This document shows positions 22,177 to 30,573 of a stretch of 64,000 nt of DNA, one piece after another. The notes beneath the pieces are model-generated. The model did not search any database, was not told the origin of the DNA, and saw only the letters and a program-made list of their open reading frames with translations. Every line of letters starts with the position of its first letter. Positions within the stretch are counted from its first letter, which is position 1. Position numbers and translations under genes: made by a program. The stretch lies in contig CAUYUJ010006558.1 of assembly GCA_963575745.1 (NCBI GenBank), positions 369,501-433,500 of the forward strand, read 5' to 3'. Source of the stretch: Prorocentrum cordatum (taxonomy: Eukaryota > Sar > Dinophyceae > Prorocentrales > Prorocentraceae).

Positions 22177-22489
22177 GATTTTATTATTGCTAGAGAGTTG
22201 TGCCATGAATGTAGATGTCGAACGGATCTTGATCGATCCTGATTTTATATGCTGGGATTGTCTTTCTGTGCATGAATTTCCACATCCTGATCTTCGTGAT
22301 ATACTGATGTCTTGGGAAGTTGCAGTTACGATTATCTTGGCAATATGATGTATATCCAGGTTCAAACTCTTGATCGATTGTTCCTGAAGTACACAAAACC
22401 CCGGGCGGAGGACCAGGGGACATGTGGCGACATCTGGGCATTGGCTCGGGCGGCCAGTAACGTAGGGACAATACATGTGGGGCGGAGAG

Positions 22490-22918
22490 GAGGAGCACCT
22501 CTGGGGCCCTCCAGGCGCCTTTGGGGGCCACATGGGCCCCCTTCAGGGGCCCTGCAGGGCCGCTTCGGGGCTCTCCCCCTGAAGCCCTCTTTGTCCCCCC
22601 TACGTTTGTTGCAAGCGGGGGGCCGCATGATGGATGCACGGATGTGGAAGATCACCGTGCCCGGCCACACGAGGGCCGAGCGCTGAAGGGGCACGCGGCA
22701 ACGCGTGGTGTGCTTCCGGCTCTCGCCCAGGCTGGGGAGACCCACAATTACCGGGAGCGGCCAAGAGGGGGGTGTCCAAGAGGGGGGGATGCAAATCATG
22801 ACCAACGGCATATGCGCGGCCCAGCGGGGGGGCCAGGGACGCAATGAAATAAGAAGAGGCGCCACGAAACCTGGGGAAATGTCATGGCCCCCGCCACGAT
22901 ATCCACCCCCCCCTAGTC
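22490..22918. repeat. GGCCC-rich steps and a distal copy of the 300-bp repeat
   Basis: 22490-22570 carries 10-13-bp-spaced GGGGCCC/CCTTTGGGGGCC steps, the reverse of the CCAAGANGGCC array. 22757-22915 is a diverged partial copy of the 4600-5860 tandem unit, including GCAAATCATGACCAACGGCA, then GCAATGAAAT..GAAGAGGCGCC. Confidence -1.
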
Positions 22919-23088
22919 CTAAGTCGGGCCTGTCCCCCTGCAGGGGGATTTTCGACGGAAAACATATAAAATACTCCAAAAATAATCAAAACATGCTCCA
23001 AAAATAGTCTGGGGACTATTTGTTGAGTATGTTTTACCTTCTTGGGGTAATTTGGGAGTATTTTTAATGTTTCGTCGAAAACCCCCTC
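22919..23088. mobile_element. MITE-like element copy 4
   Basis: The left terminus CCTAAGTCGGGCCTGTCC CCCTGCAGGGGGATTTTCG pairs with the right side (TTTCGTCGAAAACCCCC in inverted orientation) through about 45 bp. The right-most 25 bp are missing. The interior AATAGTCTGGGGACTATTTG is shared with copy 2. Confidence -1.
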
Positions 23089-24116
23089 TTGGGACTATGT
23101 TTTGATTTTTCGTGATCTTTTGGGGGCACTTTTGGCGAGCGCCGCCGCACGGAGTGCCGTCGGGCCCCCCGCGGAGTCCACGGGCGGCAGGGCCGCGGAG
23201 GAGCGAGGCGCGAGGAGGAGGAGGAGGAGCGAGGTGGAGCGAGGAGGAGCAAGGAGAGGAGAGGGCAGAGGGGAGGAGGGAGGAGGAGGGGAGGAGGAGG
23301 GGAGGAGGGGAGGAGGGGAGGAGGGGGGGAGGGGAGGAGAAGAGGAAGGGAGGAGGAGAGGGGGAGGAGGGGCGGAGGGGAGGAGGGGCGGAGGGGAGGA
23401 GGAAGAGGAGTCCAGGCGAGAGCCCGTTCTGTTGAGGCTCTACCTGAGACCCCTCCCGCCATGAAAGAAGCAAGGTCGGAAAATCCACGGAATAGGTCAG
23501 CGCTAGCCCTGGTTTGAAAACTGGCTGTCCTCCACCCGCGCACGGCACCGAATCATGGTTTCGGGCACACCTCTTCGGCGGTCTTGGGGCGGTCTTGGGG
23601 GCGTCGTCGGCCGTCTTGGAGCGTCGGAGGGTCGAAAACGCGAGAACCCGAAAAGCATCAAGAAAACTATGAAAATCAATGATTTGGGCCTCTTCGGGCT
23701 CTCTGGGGGTGCTTGTCGAAGCTCTCTTGAGACATCGTGGAGGCCTCTTCTTTTTTGTGGCTGACATGAAACATGGAGCGAAGCTTATCGCGACTTGCAA
23801 AACTTCAAACTCAAGTGAAAAAGAGCCTCAAGTTCCCGTGGGCCTGCAGAAGGTCGGTCTCCTTACTGCGATCCGAGCGGCGCCAGAGCACCGCTTCCCA
23901 CGTCGGGAGGAGAGAGGTAAGCAGGATGTAGGGATTTGTCGTAAGAGAGAGCGCGAGGGAGAGAGAGAAAGAGGGGTACGCAACTTTGATCGCTGAACTG
24001 GCGCAAAGCGATTGCGAACGTCAGGCGGGGAGGCATCTGAAAAAGCATACATGACTCGGCGAGCTCTGTGTCCTCTGGTCCTGATAGGCCTGAGCTGCTG
24101 CCTCAGGCGTACTCGT
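23089..24116. other. No supportable gene; GGA tract and reverse phased array
   Basis: 23215-23415 is GAGGAGGGGAGG-type purine repeat. 23565-23640 is a reverse-orientation phased array (GGTCTTGGGGC, GGTCTTGGGGGC). 23640-24116 is lower-GC sequence that probably includes the 3' end of the transcript of the gene at 24117-24828, with an AGAG run at 23945-23970. Confidence -1.
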
Positions 24117-24828
24117 TCACTCGCGCAGCAGATCTTGCTCGTCCTCCACGGGCACTGGCTGGTTGGACGCGCGGCGTCGGGAGACGCCGATGACCCTACC
24201 CATAGCGGCGAGAGCGAACACCAATCCGAGCGGCACTGACACCGCAACGGAGGTCTTGTCGAGCTCCGAGGTCGGCTCCGCCTCCGGAGCGGCATCGTAC
24301 AAGCGAACCACCTTCGTTGGGCAAGTGTCCGTGTTGGCGGCGCCTCTGCATTGTTCGCACTCGGCGACGAGGATGTCCGTCGGAGAGCTCGCAGGCCCCT
24401 CGTTGTCGTTGGAGCCGAAGCCCACAGTCCACCGTGGTCTGCTGGCACCAATACAGGAACCTCTCGGAGCAGGTCGTGGACTTGCAAAGGATGGTCTTGA
24501 CGCAGATGTTGTGATATTCAATGCTTGTCGTCTGTGCTCCCTCTACACATGGCGCATAGTAGAAAGGATTGTTGCCGTCTATGTCAAGGGTGCTGCACCC
24601 GCATGGTGCACCGTTTGGAGGAACTGTTCCTCCAAACGAGCCACCCGTAACCTCCACCTCGGCATAATGCTGGCACTGGGCCTCCGTCGGATTTTGCCAC
24701 TCGCCGGCTGTAGCCATCTGCGCGCATGTAGGATTGACTCCATCTACTGACGTGACCTCTTGGTACTCCACGGCTTTGACGGTGGTCAACAGGCCCGCGA
24801 GCGACAGAGCTCTCGCCATGAAGGCCAT
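24117..24828 (-). CDS. Secreted Cys-rich single-pass membrane protein, one frameshift
   Basis: The ATG at 24828 begins a signal peptide (MARALSLAGLLTTVKA). A Cys-rich lumenal or extracellular domain of about 130 residues follows, with NPTCAQMAT, APCGCST, ICVKTILCKSTTC and WCQQTTVDCG. An extra G in a GGG run near 24421 shifts the frame. In the next frame the protein resumes as FGSNDNEGPASSP, then ECEQCRGAANTDTCP, a transmembrane helix (VAVSVPLGLVFALAAMG), a basic stop-transfer (SRRR) and an acidic tail ending EDEQDLLRE before TGA at 24117. Total is about 236 residues without introns. Tandem SL relics lie 80-145 nt upstream, so this is most simply a reinserted cDNA copy. The family is not recognised. 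The frameshift may be real or an assembly error. Confidence -1.
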
Positions 24829-24907
24829 GGTTGCGCGAAGAGAGAAGCGCGGAGAGGAAACGCGGAATCTATAAAATTAGCTCTGCCTCGAGAAGCCAAC
24901 CTGTAGC

Positions 24908-24973
24908 CCTGATCAAAAGGTGGCTTGGCTCGAAATGGCTTGAGCCAAATGACTCGGGCCAGAATGATTACGG
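24908..24973 (-). other. Tandem spliced-leader relics (three clear, one possible)
   Basis: Reverse strand, 5' to 3': a full-length relic CCGTAATCATTCTGG then CCCGAG (24953-24973, 16 of 21, all differences transitions); then TCATTTGGCTCAAG (24939-24952); then CCATTTCGAGCCAAG (24924-24938); then a degenerate CCACCTTTTGATCAGG. The second and third begin at the same internal SL position (CCATTTTGG..), as expected when a relic-bearing gene is trans-spliced and retroposed again. The gene ATG follows 80 nt after the last. Confidence -1.
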
Positions 24974-25206
24974 ATTGGCGCCTCTTGGAGGCCCCTTGGG
25001 GTGTGTATTTGTGGTCTCGAACCCATCTTGGGCCACTTTGGGGCTATCGGGACTGTCTTGGAAGGGTTTGTCGAAGTGCCCGAGGGTTCCTGGGAGCTCT
25101 CTGGGGCAGTCTGGGAGCTCCAGGACCGCTCCAGGGTGCTCTGGGAGCGGTCTGGGAAGCCATGGGTCTCCCATGCCCCCCGTGGCCCGGGCCTCGTGCA
25201 CGGGGG

Positions 25207-25238
<32 letters not shown>

Positions 25239-25514
25239 TATACGTATATGCATTTATACATACATATATAATGTGTATATGTATGAGTTAGCGTGTGTTT
25301 GCGTGTGCAAGATGTATGCGCAAATGCAATTGAGGACCTACACACCTACACATGCATGAATACCTACATGTGCACTGGTTTTTCCCTACCTAGGCTCTGC
25401 CTAGAGGGTTCTTACCGTGTGTGGTTAAGGGGCCGGGCAGTGTAAATCGCCCCAGGCGGTTCCCCAAGGATCCGCCCCGCGGTTCCCCCAGTTACGCCCC
25501 CTGGGTTCACCCAG
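24974..25514. other. No gene; reverse phased steps, GA microsatellite
   Basis: 24980-25190 has CTTGGAGGCCCC/CTTGGGGC steps at 10-12-nt spacing. A GA run lies at 25206-25240, then TATATGTATG-rich sequence. 25440-25520 is CCCAGGCGGTTCCCC-type repeat. Confidence -1.
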
Positions 25515-26349
25515 TTTAGCTTAGCTAAGCTTAGCTTAGCTTAGCTCATCTTAATTTAGCTTAGCCTAGCTTAGCTTAGCGTAGCTTAGCTTAACTTAAC
25601 TGTGTCTAGCCTATCTTAGCTCAGCTTAACTTAGCTTAGCGTCGCTTAGTCTAGCTTAGCTTAGCTTAGCTTAGCTTATCTCATATTAGCTTAGCTTAGC
25701 TTAGCTTAGCTAGGCTTAGCTTAGCTTAGCCTAGCTTGGCCTGACTTCGCTTCGCTTAGTTTAGCTTATCATAGCTTAGCTTACCTTAGCTTAATAGCGC
25801 AGCGCAGCATTCGCACAGCAAAGCATAGCATAGCATAGCCAACCATAGCATAACATAGCATAGCATAGCATAGTGCGGCATATCATAGCATGGCATAGCA
25901 TAGCATAACATTGCTTAGCACAGCACAGCGCAGCATAGCATATCATAGCACAGCATAGCGCAGCATAGCATAGCATGGCACCGCGCAGCATAGCATAGCA
26001 TAGCGTAGCATAGTATACCATGGCGCAGCATATCATGTCATAGCATAGCCTAGCCTAGCATAGCATAGCGCAGCATAGCATAGCATATCATAGCATAGCT
26101 TAGCGCAGCATCGCATAGCATAACATGTCATAGCGCAGCATAACATAGCATAGCATAGCCTAGCATACCACTGCGCAGTCGAGCGTACCCTAGCATAGCA
26201 TAACAACGCATCACGCAGCATAGCGCAGCATAGCATAGTGTAGATGTAGGTGTATATGTAGGTGTAGGTGTAGATGTGGATGTACGTGTAGATGTAGATG
26301 TAGGTGTAGGTGTAGATGTAGATGTAGATGTCAAGGGGGCCGGCTGATA

Positions 26350-26386
<37 letters not shown>

Positions 26387-26393
26387 GTGTGTG
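25515..26393. repeat. Composite microsatellite block
   Basis: Successive motifs are TTAGC pentamers (25515-25795), AGCAT pentamers (25797-26240), GTAGAT/GTAGGT hexamers (26240-26332) and (AT)n (26347-26392). The pentamers are close variants, suggesting progressive slippage and substitution. Confidence -1.
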
Positions 26394-26394
26394 G

Positions 26395-27046
26395 GGGGCC
26401 ACCAGACTGTAGGCGCGGGTTCGCAGTTTCCAGTACCAGTTGTAGCTTGTAGTTTCCAGTGTTACAGTTCTGCTTCTTGCTGGTTACTGTAACTAGTTGA
26501 CTTCTTGCTGGTTACTGTAACTAGTTGATTGACCGCGCGAGGGGGGGGGAGGCCCAAACAAGACTTTTAGCGTCTCCTGGGCGCGTTGTCTGAATTGCTG
26601 GGGGGGCTCGAAATCGACACCCCTCACGCAGATCCGCGGGGTCAGGGTCCAAAAACACAGGGGATTTGCCACATTTCTGAAATTCGGTGCCACCCCTCAC
26701 GCAGATCCGCGGGGTCAGGGTCCAAAAACACAGGGGATTTGCCACATTTCTGAAATTCGGTGCCACCCTTCACGCACATCCATCGCAAGGCGTGGTAACC
26801 CAAACTGCGAGAACTCCCTCGGCCCTTTAATCGCAAGGTGTGGTAACCAAGCCCGTAAACCATACACGTCTTACCAATCGCCAGGTGTGGTAACCACTCT
26901 TGTGATCAGTTGGTTTTGCTGATTGCGAATCGGCTTCACATGAAGTTTCGATACTGCTTCACGACAGCGCCAAGGCCTCATGACTTAGCTCTTCCATGGC
27001 CCATTCTCCAAGAGAGGGGGCCGGCGGCAGGGGGCGAAACCCTTAC
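26395..27046. mobile_element. Minisatellite-bearing repeat element, copy B
   Basis: The head GGGGCCACCAG, then CCAGTTGTAGCTTG and GCGCGTTGTCTGAATT, and the tail with ATGAAG..CTTCAC ending AAACCCTTAC, match copy A at 11957-12807. The interior differs: a 73-bp unit repeated 2.2 times (26618-26770) and three AATCGCAAGGTGTGGTAACC steps. It is flanked on both sides by (AT)n, suggesting insertion into a dinucleotide tract. Confidence -1.
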
Positions 27047-27112
27047 GGATATATATATATATATATATATATATGTGCATACATGCATGCATGCATGCAT
27101 GCATGCAGATAT

Positions 27113-27345
27113 ACATACCCTGCCCCACCTTTTTGCGTGCGGACACGCCAATGGTCAGAGTAGGCTAGACCCCCCTCAAACCCCCCAGCTACTGTACGCA
27201 TCGGGATGCAAGGGTACCCTACGCCACGCATTCCTAGGCGGCAAGCACGCGGCGCCTACCGCACCGCGCGCTTGCCACCTAAGGCGTGCGAGGTGGTGCT
27301 CCACCGTTCGCATACAGCAATCTGGGGAGGGGGCCTACGCTATCT
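27113..27345 (-). repeat. B2 split direct repeat (terminal)
   Basis: It matches 27496-27729 with a single one-base indel. It includes a 20-bp-arm hairpin (CCTAGGCGGCAAGC ... GCTTGCCACCTAAGG) and starts ACATAC at the outer boundary, the same hexamer that ends A1 and overlaps the A2/B1 junction. Confidence -1.
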
Positions 27346-27408
27346 TCTGGGCTACGGCACCAACAGAAAGCGTGCCTCAACGCGGAAGGGGTGGACCGCG
27401 GGTGGGAA

Positions 27409-27501
27409 CCCAAACAGGCTACGGACGTGTTGGGGCGGCGTGTCCTGGCCAAAGGGGGGAGGACGGGTATACGCATACAGGGAACCAGTATACGGACATA
27501 C
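27409..27501 (-). repeat. A2 split direct repeat (internal)
   Basis: Identical over 93 nt to 34570-34662. It directly abuts B1, sharing ACATAC. A 63-nt spacer (27346-27408) separates it from B2. Confidence -1.
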
Positions 27502-27729
27502 CCTGCCCCACCTTTTTGCGTGCGGACACGCCAATGGTCAGAGTAGGCTAGACCCCCCTCAAACCCCCCAGCTACTGTACGCATCGGGATGCAAGGGTAC
27601 CCTACGCCACGCATCTCCTAGGCGGCAAGCACGCGGCGCCTACCGCACCGCGCGCTTGCCACCTAAGGCGTGCGAGGTGGTGCTCCACCGTTCGCATACA
27701 GCAATCTGGGGAGGGGGCCTACGCTATCT
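27496..27729 (-). repeat. B1 split direct repeat
   Basis: Second copy of the 27113-27345 segment, lying between the coding region and A2 as the split-repeat model predicts. Confidence -1.
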
Positions 27730-28337
27730 AACACCCCCACCTACTGGCCTTAAGGCTACGTAGGCCGTCCGTGTTTAACTCCCACCCCCCCCCTGAACAT
27801 GGCATATTTATGCCGGTCCTTACTCGGGGGTGTGCGGGGGGGCAAACCACAGGACTGCCTGGGAGGTCTGGACACGCCACCCGCGCCAGGCCACAGGCCT
27901 GACGCGGGGCAGGCACCGCACAGGGCGGCCCTAGACGTGCCAGACCCCCCGCCAGCAGCCCCTTGGTTTGGCCCCCCAGCACACTCCCCCACTCCACGCC
28001 CTTCTCCAGCCCTTGCCCTCCGCACGGCACGGCAGCCTTTTCTGGGGTCCAAGGACCGTGAGGACGGTGCCCAGGAGGGGGACAACACTCTGCAGCCGCC
28101 AGAGCGGCGCGGCAACGCCCAAAGGGCAGGCCGCGCAGAGCGTTATCCCCCCCATGGGTCCCCTTCTCACGGCCGCTGGGCCCCGAAAGGGTTGGCACGT
28201 TCGAGGAGGAGGCGACGGGGGGAGGCGACGGGAGGAGGCGACACGAAGCGCGAAGGAGGTGAGACGGGCGTGGACCCCAAACAGAGAACGCCCCACACAA
28301 CGGGCGGGCCCAGGGGCCCCAGGAAACCAGGACCAGC

Positions 28338-28380
<43 letters not shown>

Positions 28381-28476
28381 CCAGGCGGCCCCACGGCGGG
28401 AGGGCGGTTGCCTTCGCCGCAGCGAAGACAAATGCCCGATTTTTGGCAAGCACTGTTGGGCGCAGGCGGTGGCCTT
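27730..28476 (-). other. Element 3' region without a supportable ORF
   Basis: This interval should hold the C-terminal catalytic part of the recombinase (HxxR and Tyr boxes), but neither is visible in any frame. It contains a 38-bp AG run (28339-28377) and GC-rich sequence. The recombinase therefore appears truncated or replaced here. Confidence -1.
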
Positions 28477-30546
28477 TTACAATGGCCAGCTGCAGGAGCC
28501 GCAGTCCTCGCCAAACGGCGCGGGCTGCCCTGCTCCCGGGCTGGCGGGCACTGAGCTGGCCACCGCGCCCTCGATGCACAGGCGCGCGGCGGACAGCCGC
28601 GCACCTGCACCAAGGTTGCGGCCCGCAATCCGCAGGGGCACCACGGCCATCCTGCCGCGGACGACGACTGCCTCCGCGCAGTCCTTGCCAGCCGTGGTCT
28701 TGGACGAGCTGACGCGGACCACGAACAGCTCGTCGACGATGTCGCGGTCGACGATGTCGCCCACCATCAGGGCGGCCGCGTCGAAAGCGCCTGCAGCGCA
28801 AGCGATCCCCGCCATGGCCGCGACGGCCTGGGCCGTGAGCAGCAGCACCCTAGGCGCTGGCCCATGCTGCCTCGATGCCTTGAGGAGAGTCCCGCTCAGG
28901 CCAGGGTGTCGCCTCAGACGAGGCGTTGCGAAGCACACCCCTGCCAGCGTGTTGCTGGCGGCCGCGCTGCCCGCACCAGAGGCCCACAGGTCCTCGAGGT
29001 ACTCCGCGACGGGGACGTCGGCGTCCTCGGGGTCGCCGCGCAAAGCGTCCGCCCCCGCCTGCTCAGCTCCGAAGTGGGCCAGCAGGGCCCGCGGAGCCCG
29101 CCCGTAGCGCCGCCGCGTCTCCGCCACCACTGCCAGGGAAGAGAGAGTCTGGCAGCGCGTCCCGCGACGCCTCACGGGCACGGGCCTGCGGTGAGCGGCC
29201 GCGCGCGCGGCACGGGTCGCCCTCGCCTCCTGGGCCCCGAGCCACGCGGCGTTGTCCTCCGATACCACGTAGCCGATCAGCGGGTGCATGTCGGCCGCCA
29301 CGACGACGGCCATCCGGCGCATCAGGATGGGCTGGAGCTTCCTGCTGCTGCTGCGGCCCCTCGTCACGATGGCCGCGACCACCTGGCTGTCGACGAGGTG
29401 CAAGAACCTGCCCCCGTGCTGCACTACCTTGCAGGCGCGCCACCTGACCACCACGCGCCACTCCACACGAACGGGTCCAGGCTCGTCCTCGGCCAACCTC
29501 GCGGGCGGTATGGGGGCGCCGTAGTCCAGCCTGACGTCCGACCCGCCCTTCTCCGTGCGGCTGAGGTAGTGCAGGACCAGCTGCTTCGCCTCCGCGGTGT
29601 CCGGCTCCCCTAGCTCCGTGACGAAGGCCCCCGCCTGGTCCCGCGTCGCCTGGCACTCGCGGACGGGGGGCACCTCTTCTATCGACAGCTCCCTGTCCAG
29701 CGCGCCGCGGCGGTGCAGGAGCTGCTGGCACAACCATGCCACAACGTGAATACTGAAGCTGTTGCCGAGGAGGAAGGCCCTGGCGTCGAGGGCGTCCTGA
29801 GGGTTCGAGCTCTTGGTGGCTAGGGAGGTGTACCTCGGTCTCCCTGGCCAAGAGCCGCCCTCGTCCTCCCACGCGAGGTCCAAAAGCGGGACGCCAGGGC
29901 CCACCAGCTTGTCGTAGACCCCGCGATCGGTCAGCCGAAGAGGCGCCGATGCGGTGACGCCCCAGCTCGTCCAGAACAGGCGCGGCCTGCGGCACGGCAC
30001 GAACACCGACGAGCACACCAGCGTCGGTCTCACCTGCAGCGCCTCCGAGATCAGCTCCACGTTAACGTTGGACATGCTGGCCATGTTCTCCACGAACCAC
30101 ACGAGCTCGTTCCTGAAGACGGCGGCGAGGAGAGCCAGGGTACGCGGCACCTCGTGGAACAGCGAGGACTCCTTACCGCTGAGGCCGCGCCCGCCGACGT
30201 TGAGGCGTGACAGGTGATGGCAGGGGCTGCCCGCAGCGACCGCCACGAGGTCGACGAGGCCGCCGAACCCCCTGAACAGGTCCCGCACCGTCTCGCTGCC
30301 CACGCGGGTGACGTCGCACCAGCCGATGACACTCGGCCAGCGGAGCCTGCCAACGCGCCTCGCCTTGGCGTCCGTCTCGGCCGCGACGTAGGCCGCGATG
30401 CGGAAGGGCAGCCTCGAGAAGGCGACGGCGAGGCCTCCGATGCCGTCGAACAGGCCGATGAGCAGCACCGACGACACCCTGCGGACTGCCCTGGCGGGGA
30501 CGCGTGGGTTGGCTGCCGCCCACGGTCGGGCGGGATCCTCGGCCAT
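28477..30546 (-). CDS. DNA (cytosine-5) methyltransferase / RNase H / tyrosine recombinase polyprotein segment
   Basis: A single 689-residue frame. The methyltransferase spans roughly residues 27-280: motif I LFDGIGG (32-38), motif II Glu57, motif IV AGSPCHHLS with catalytic Cys109, motif VI FVENMASM (Glu153), motif VIII CRRPRLFW (185-192) and motif X LLGNSFSIHVV (259-269). The target-recognition region between VIII and X is short, about 65 residues. RNase H continues at about 335-435 (SDVRLDYGAP, VDSQVV with Asp386, YVVSEDN), but the helix that should carry the catalytic Glu looks shortened. A tyrosine-recombinase N-terminal core follows from about 513 (VAEYLEDLWASG, then a KTTAGKDCAEAVVV strand). 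The catalytic Arg box and the C-terminal His-Arg-Tyr residues are not visible. The frame continues upstream into the RT ORF across one TAG. Confidence -1.
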   Translation of the reverse strand: MAEDPARPWAAANPRVPARAVRRVSSVLLIGLFDGIGGLAVAFSRLPFRIAAYVAAETDAKARRVGRLRWPSVIGWCDVTRVGSETVRDLFRGFGGLVDLVAVAAGSPCHHLSRLNVGGRGLSGKESSLFHEVPRTLALLAAVFRNELVWFVENMASMSNVNVELISEALQVRPTLVCSSVFVPCRRPRLFWTSWGVTASAPLRLTDRGVYDKLVGPGVPLLDLAWEDEGGSWPGRPRYTSLATKSSNPQDALDARAFLLGNSFSIHVVAWLCQQLLHRRGALDRELSIEEVPPVRECQATRDQAGAFVTELGEPDTAEAKQLVLHYLSRTEKGGSDVRLDYGAPIPPARLAEDEPGPVRVEWRVVVRWRACKVVQHGGRFLHLVDSQVVAAIVTRGRSSSRKLQPILMRRMAVVVAADMHPLIGYVVSEDNAAWLGAQEARATRAARAAAHRRPVPVRRRGTRCQTLSSLAVVAETRRRYGRAPRALLAHFGAEQAGADALRGDPEDADVPVAEYLEDLWASGAGSAAASNTLAGVCFATPRLRRHPGLSGTLLKASRQHGPAPRVLLLTAQAVAAMAGIACAAGAFDAAALMVGDIVDRDIVDELFVVRVSSSKTTAGKDCAEAVVVRGRMAVVPLRIAGRNLGAGARLSAARLCIEGAVASSVPASPGAGQPAPFGEDCGSCSWPL

Positions 30547-30573
30547 GTCGAGGAGCCTGGCCCCTATCCCCAG

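Larger units (their letters stand above)
15341..22390 (+). mobile_element. Decayed LINE (non-LTR retrotransposon) with OTU domain
   Basis: Domain order on the forward strand is: ORF1 with OTU-like protease and zinc-binding motifs; an apurinic-type endonuclease (EEP); reverse transcriptase; a C-terminal Cys/His motif; then an AT-richer 3' region to about 22390. Coding is broken by three frameshifts (about 17650, 18975, 21840) and two in-frame stops in ORF2 (TAG 19883, TGA 20273). The 5' boundary is uncertain and no target-site duplication or tail was identified. Confidence -1.
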
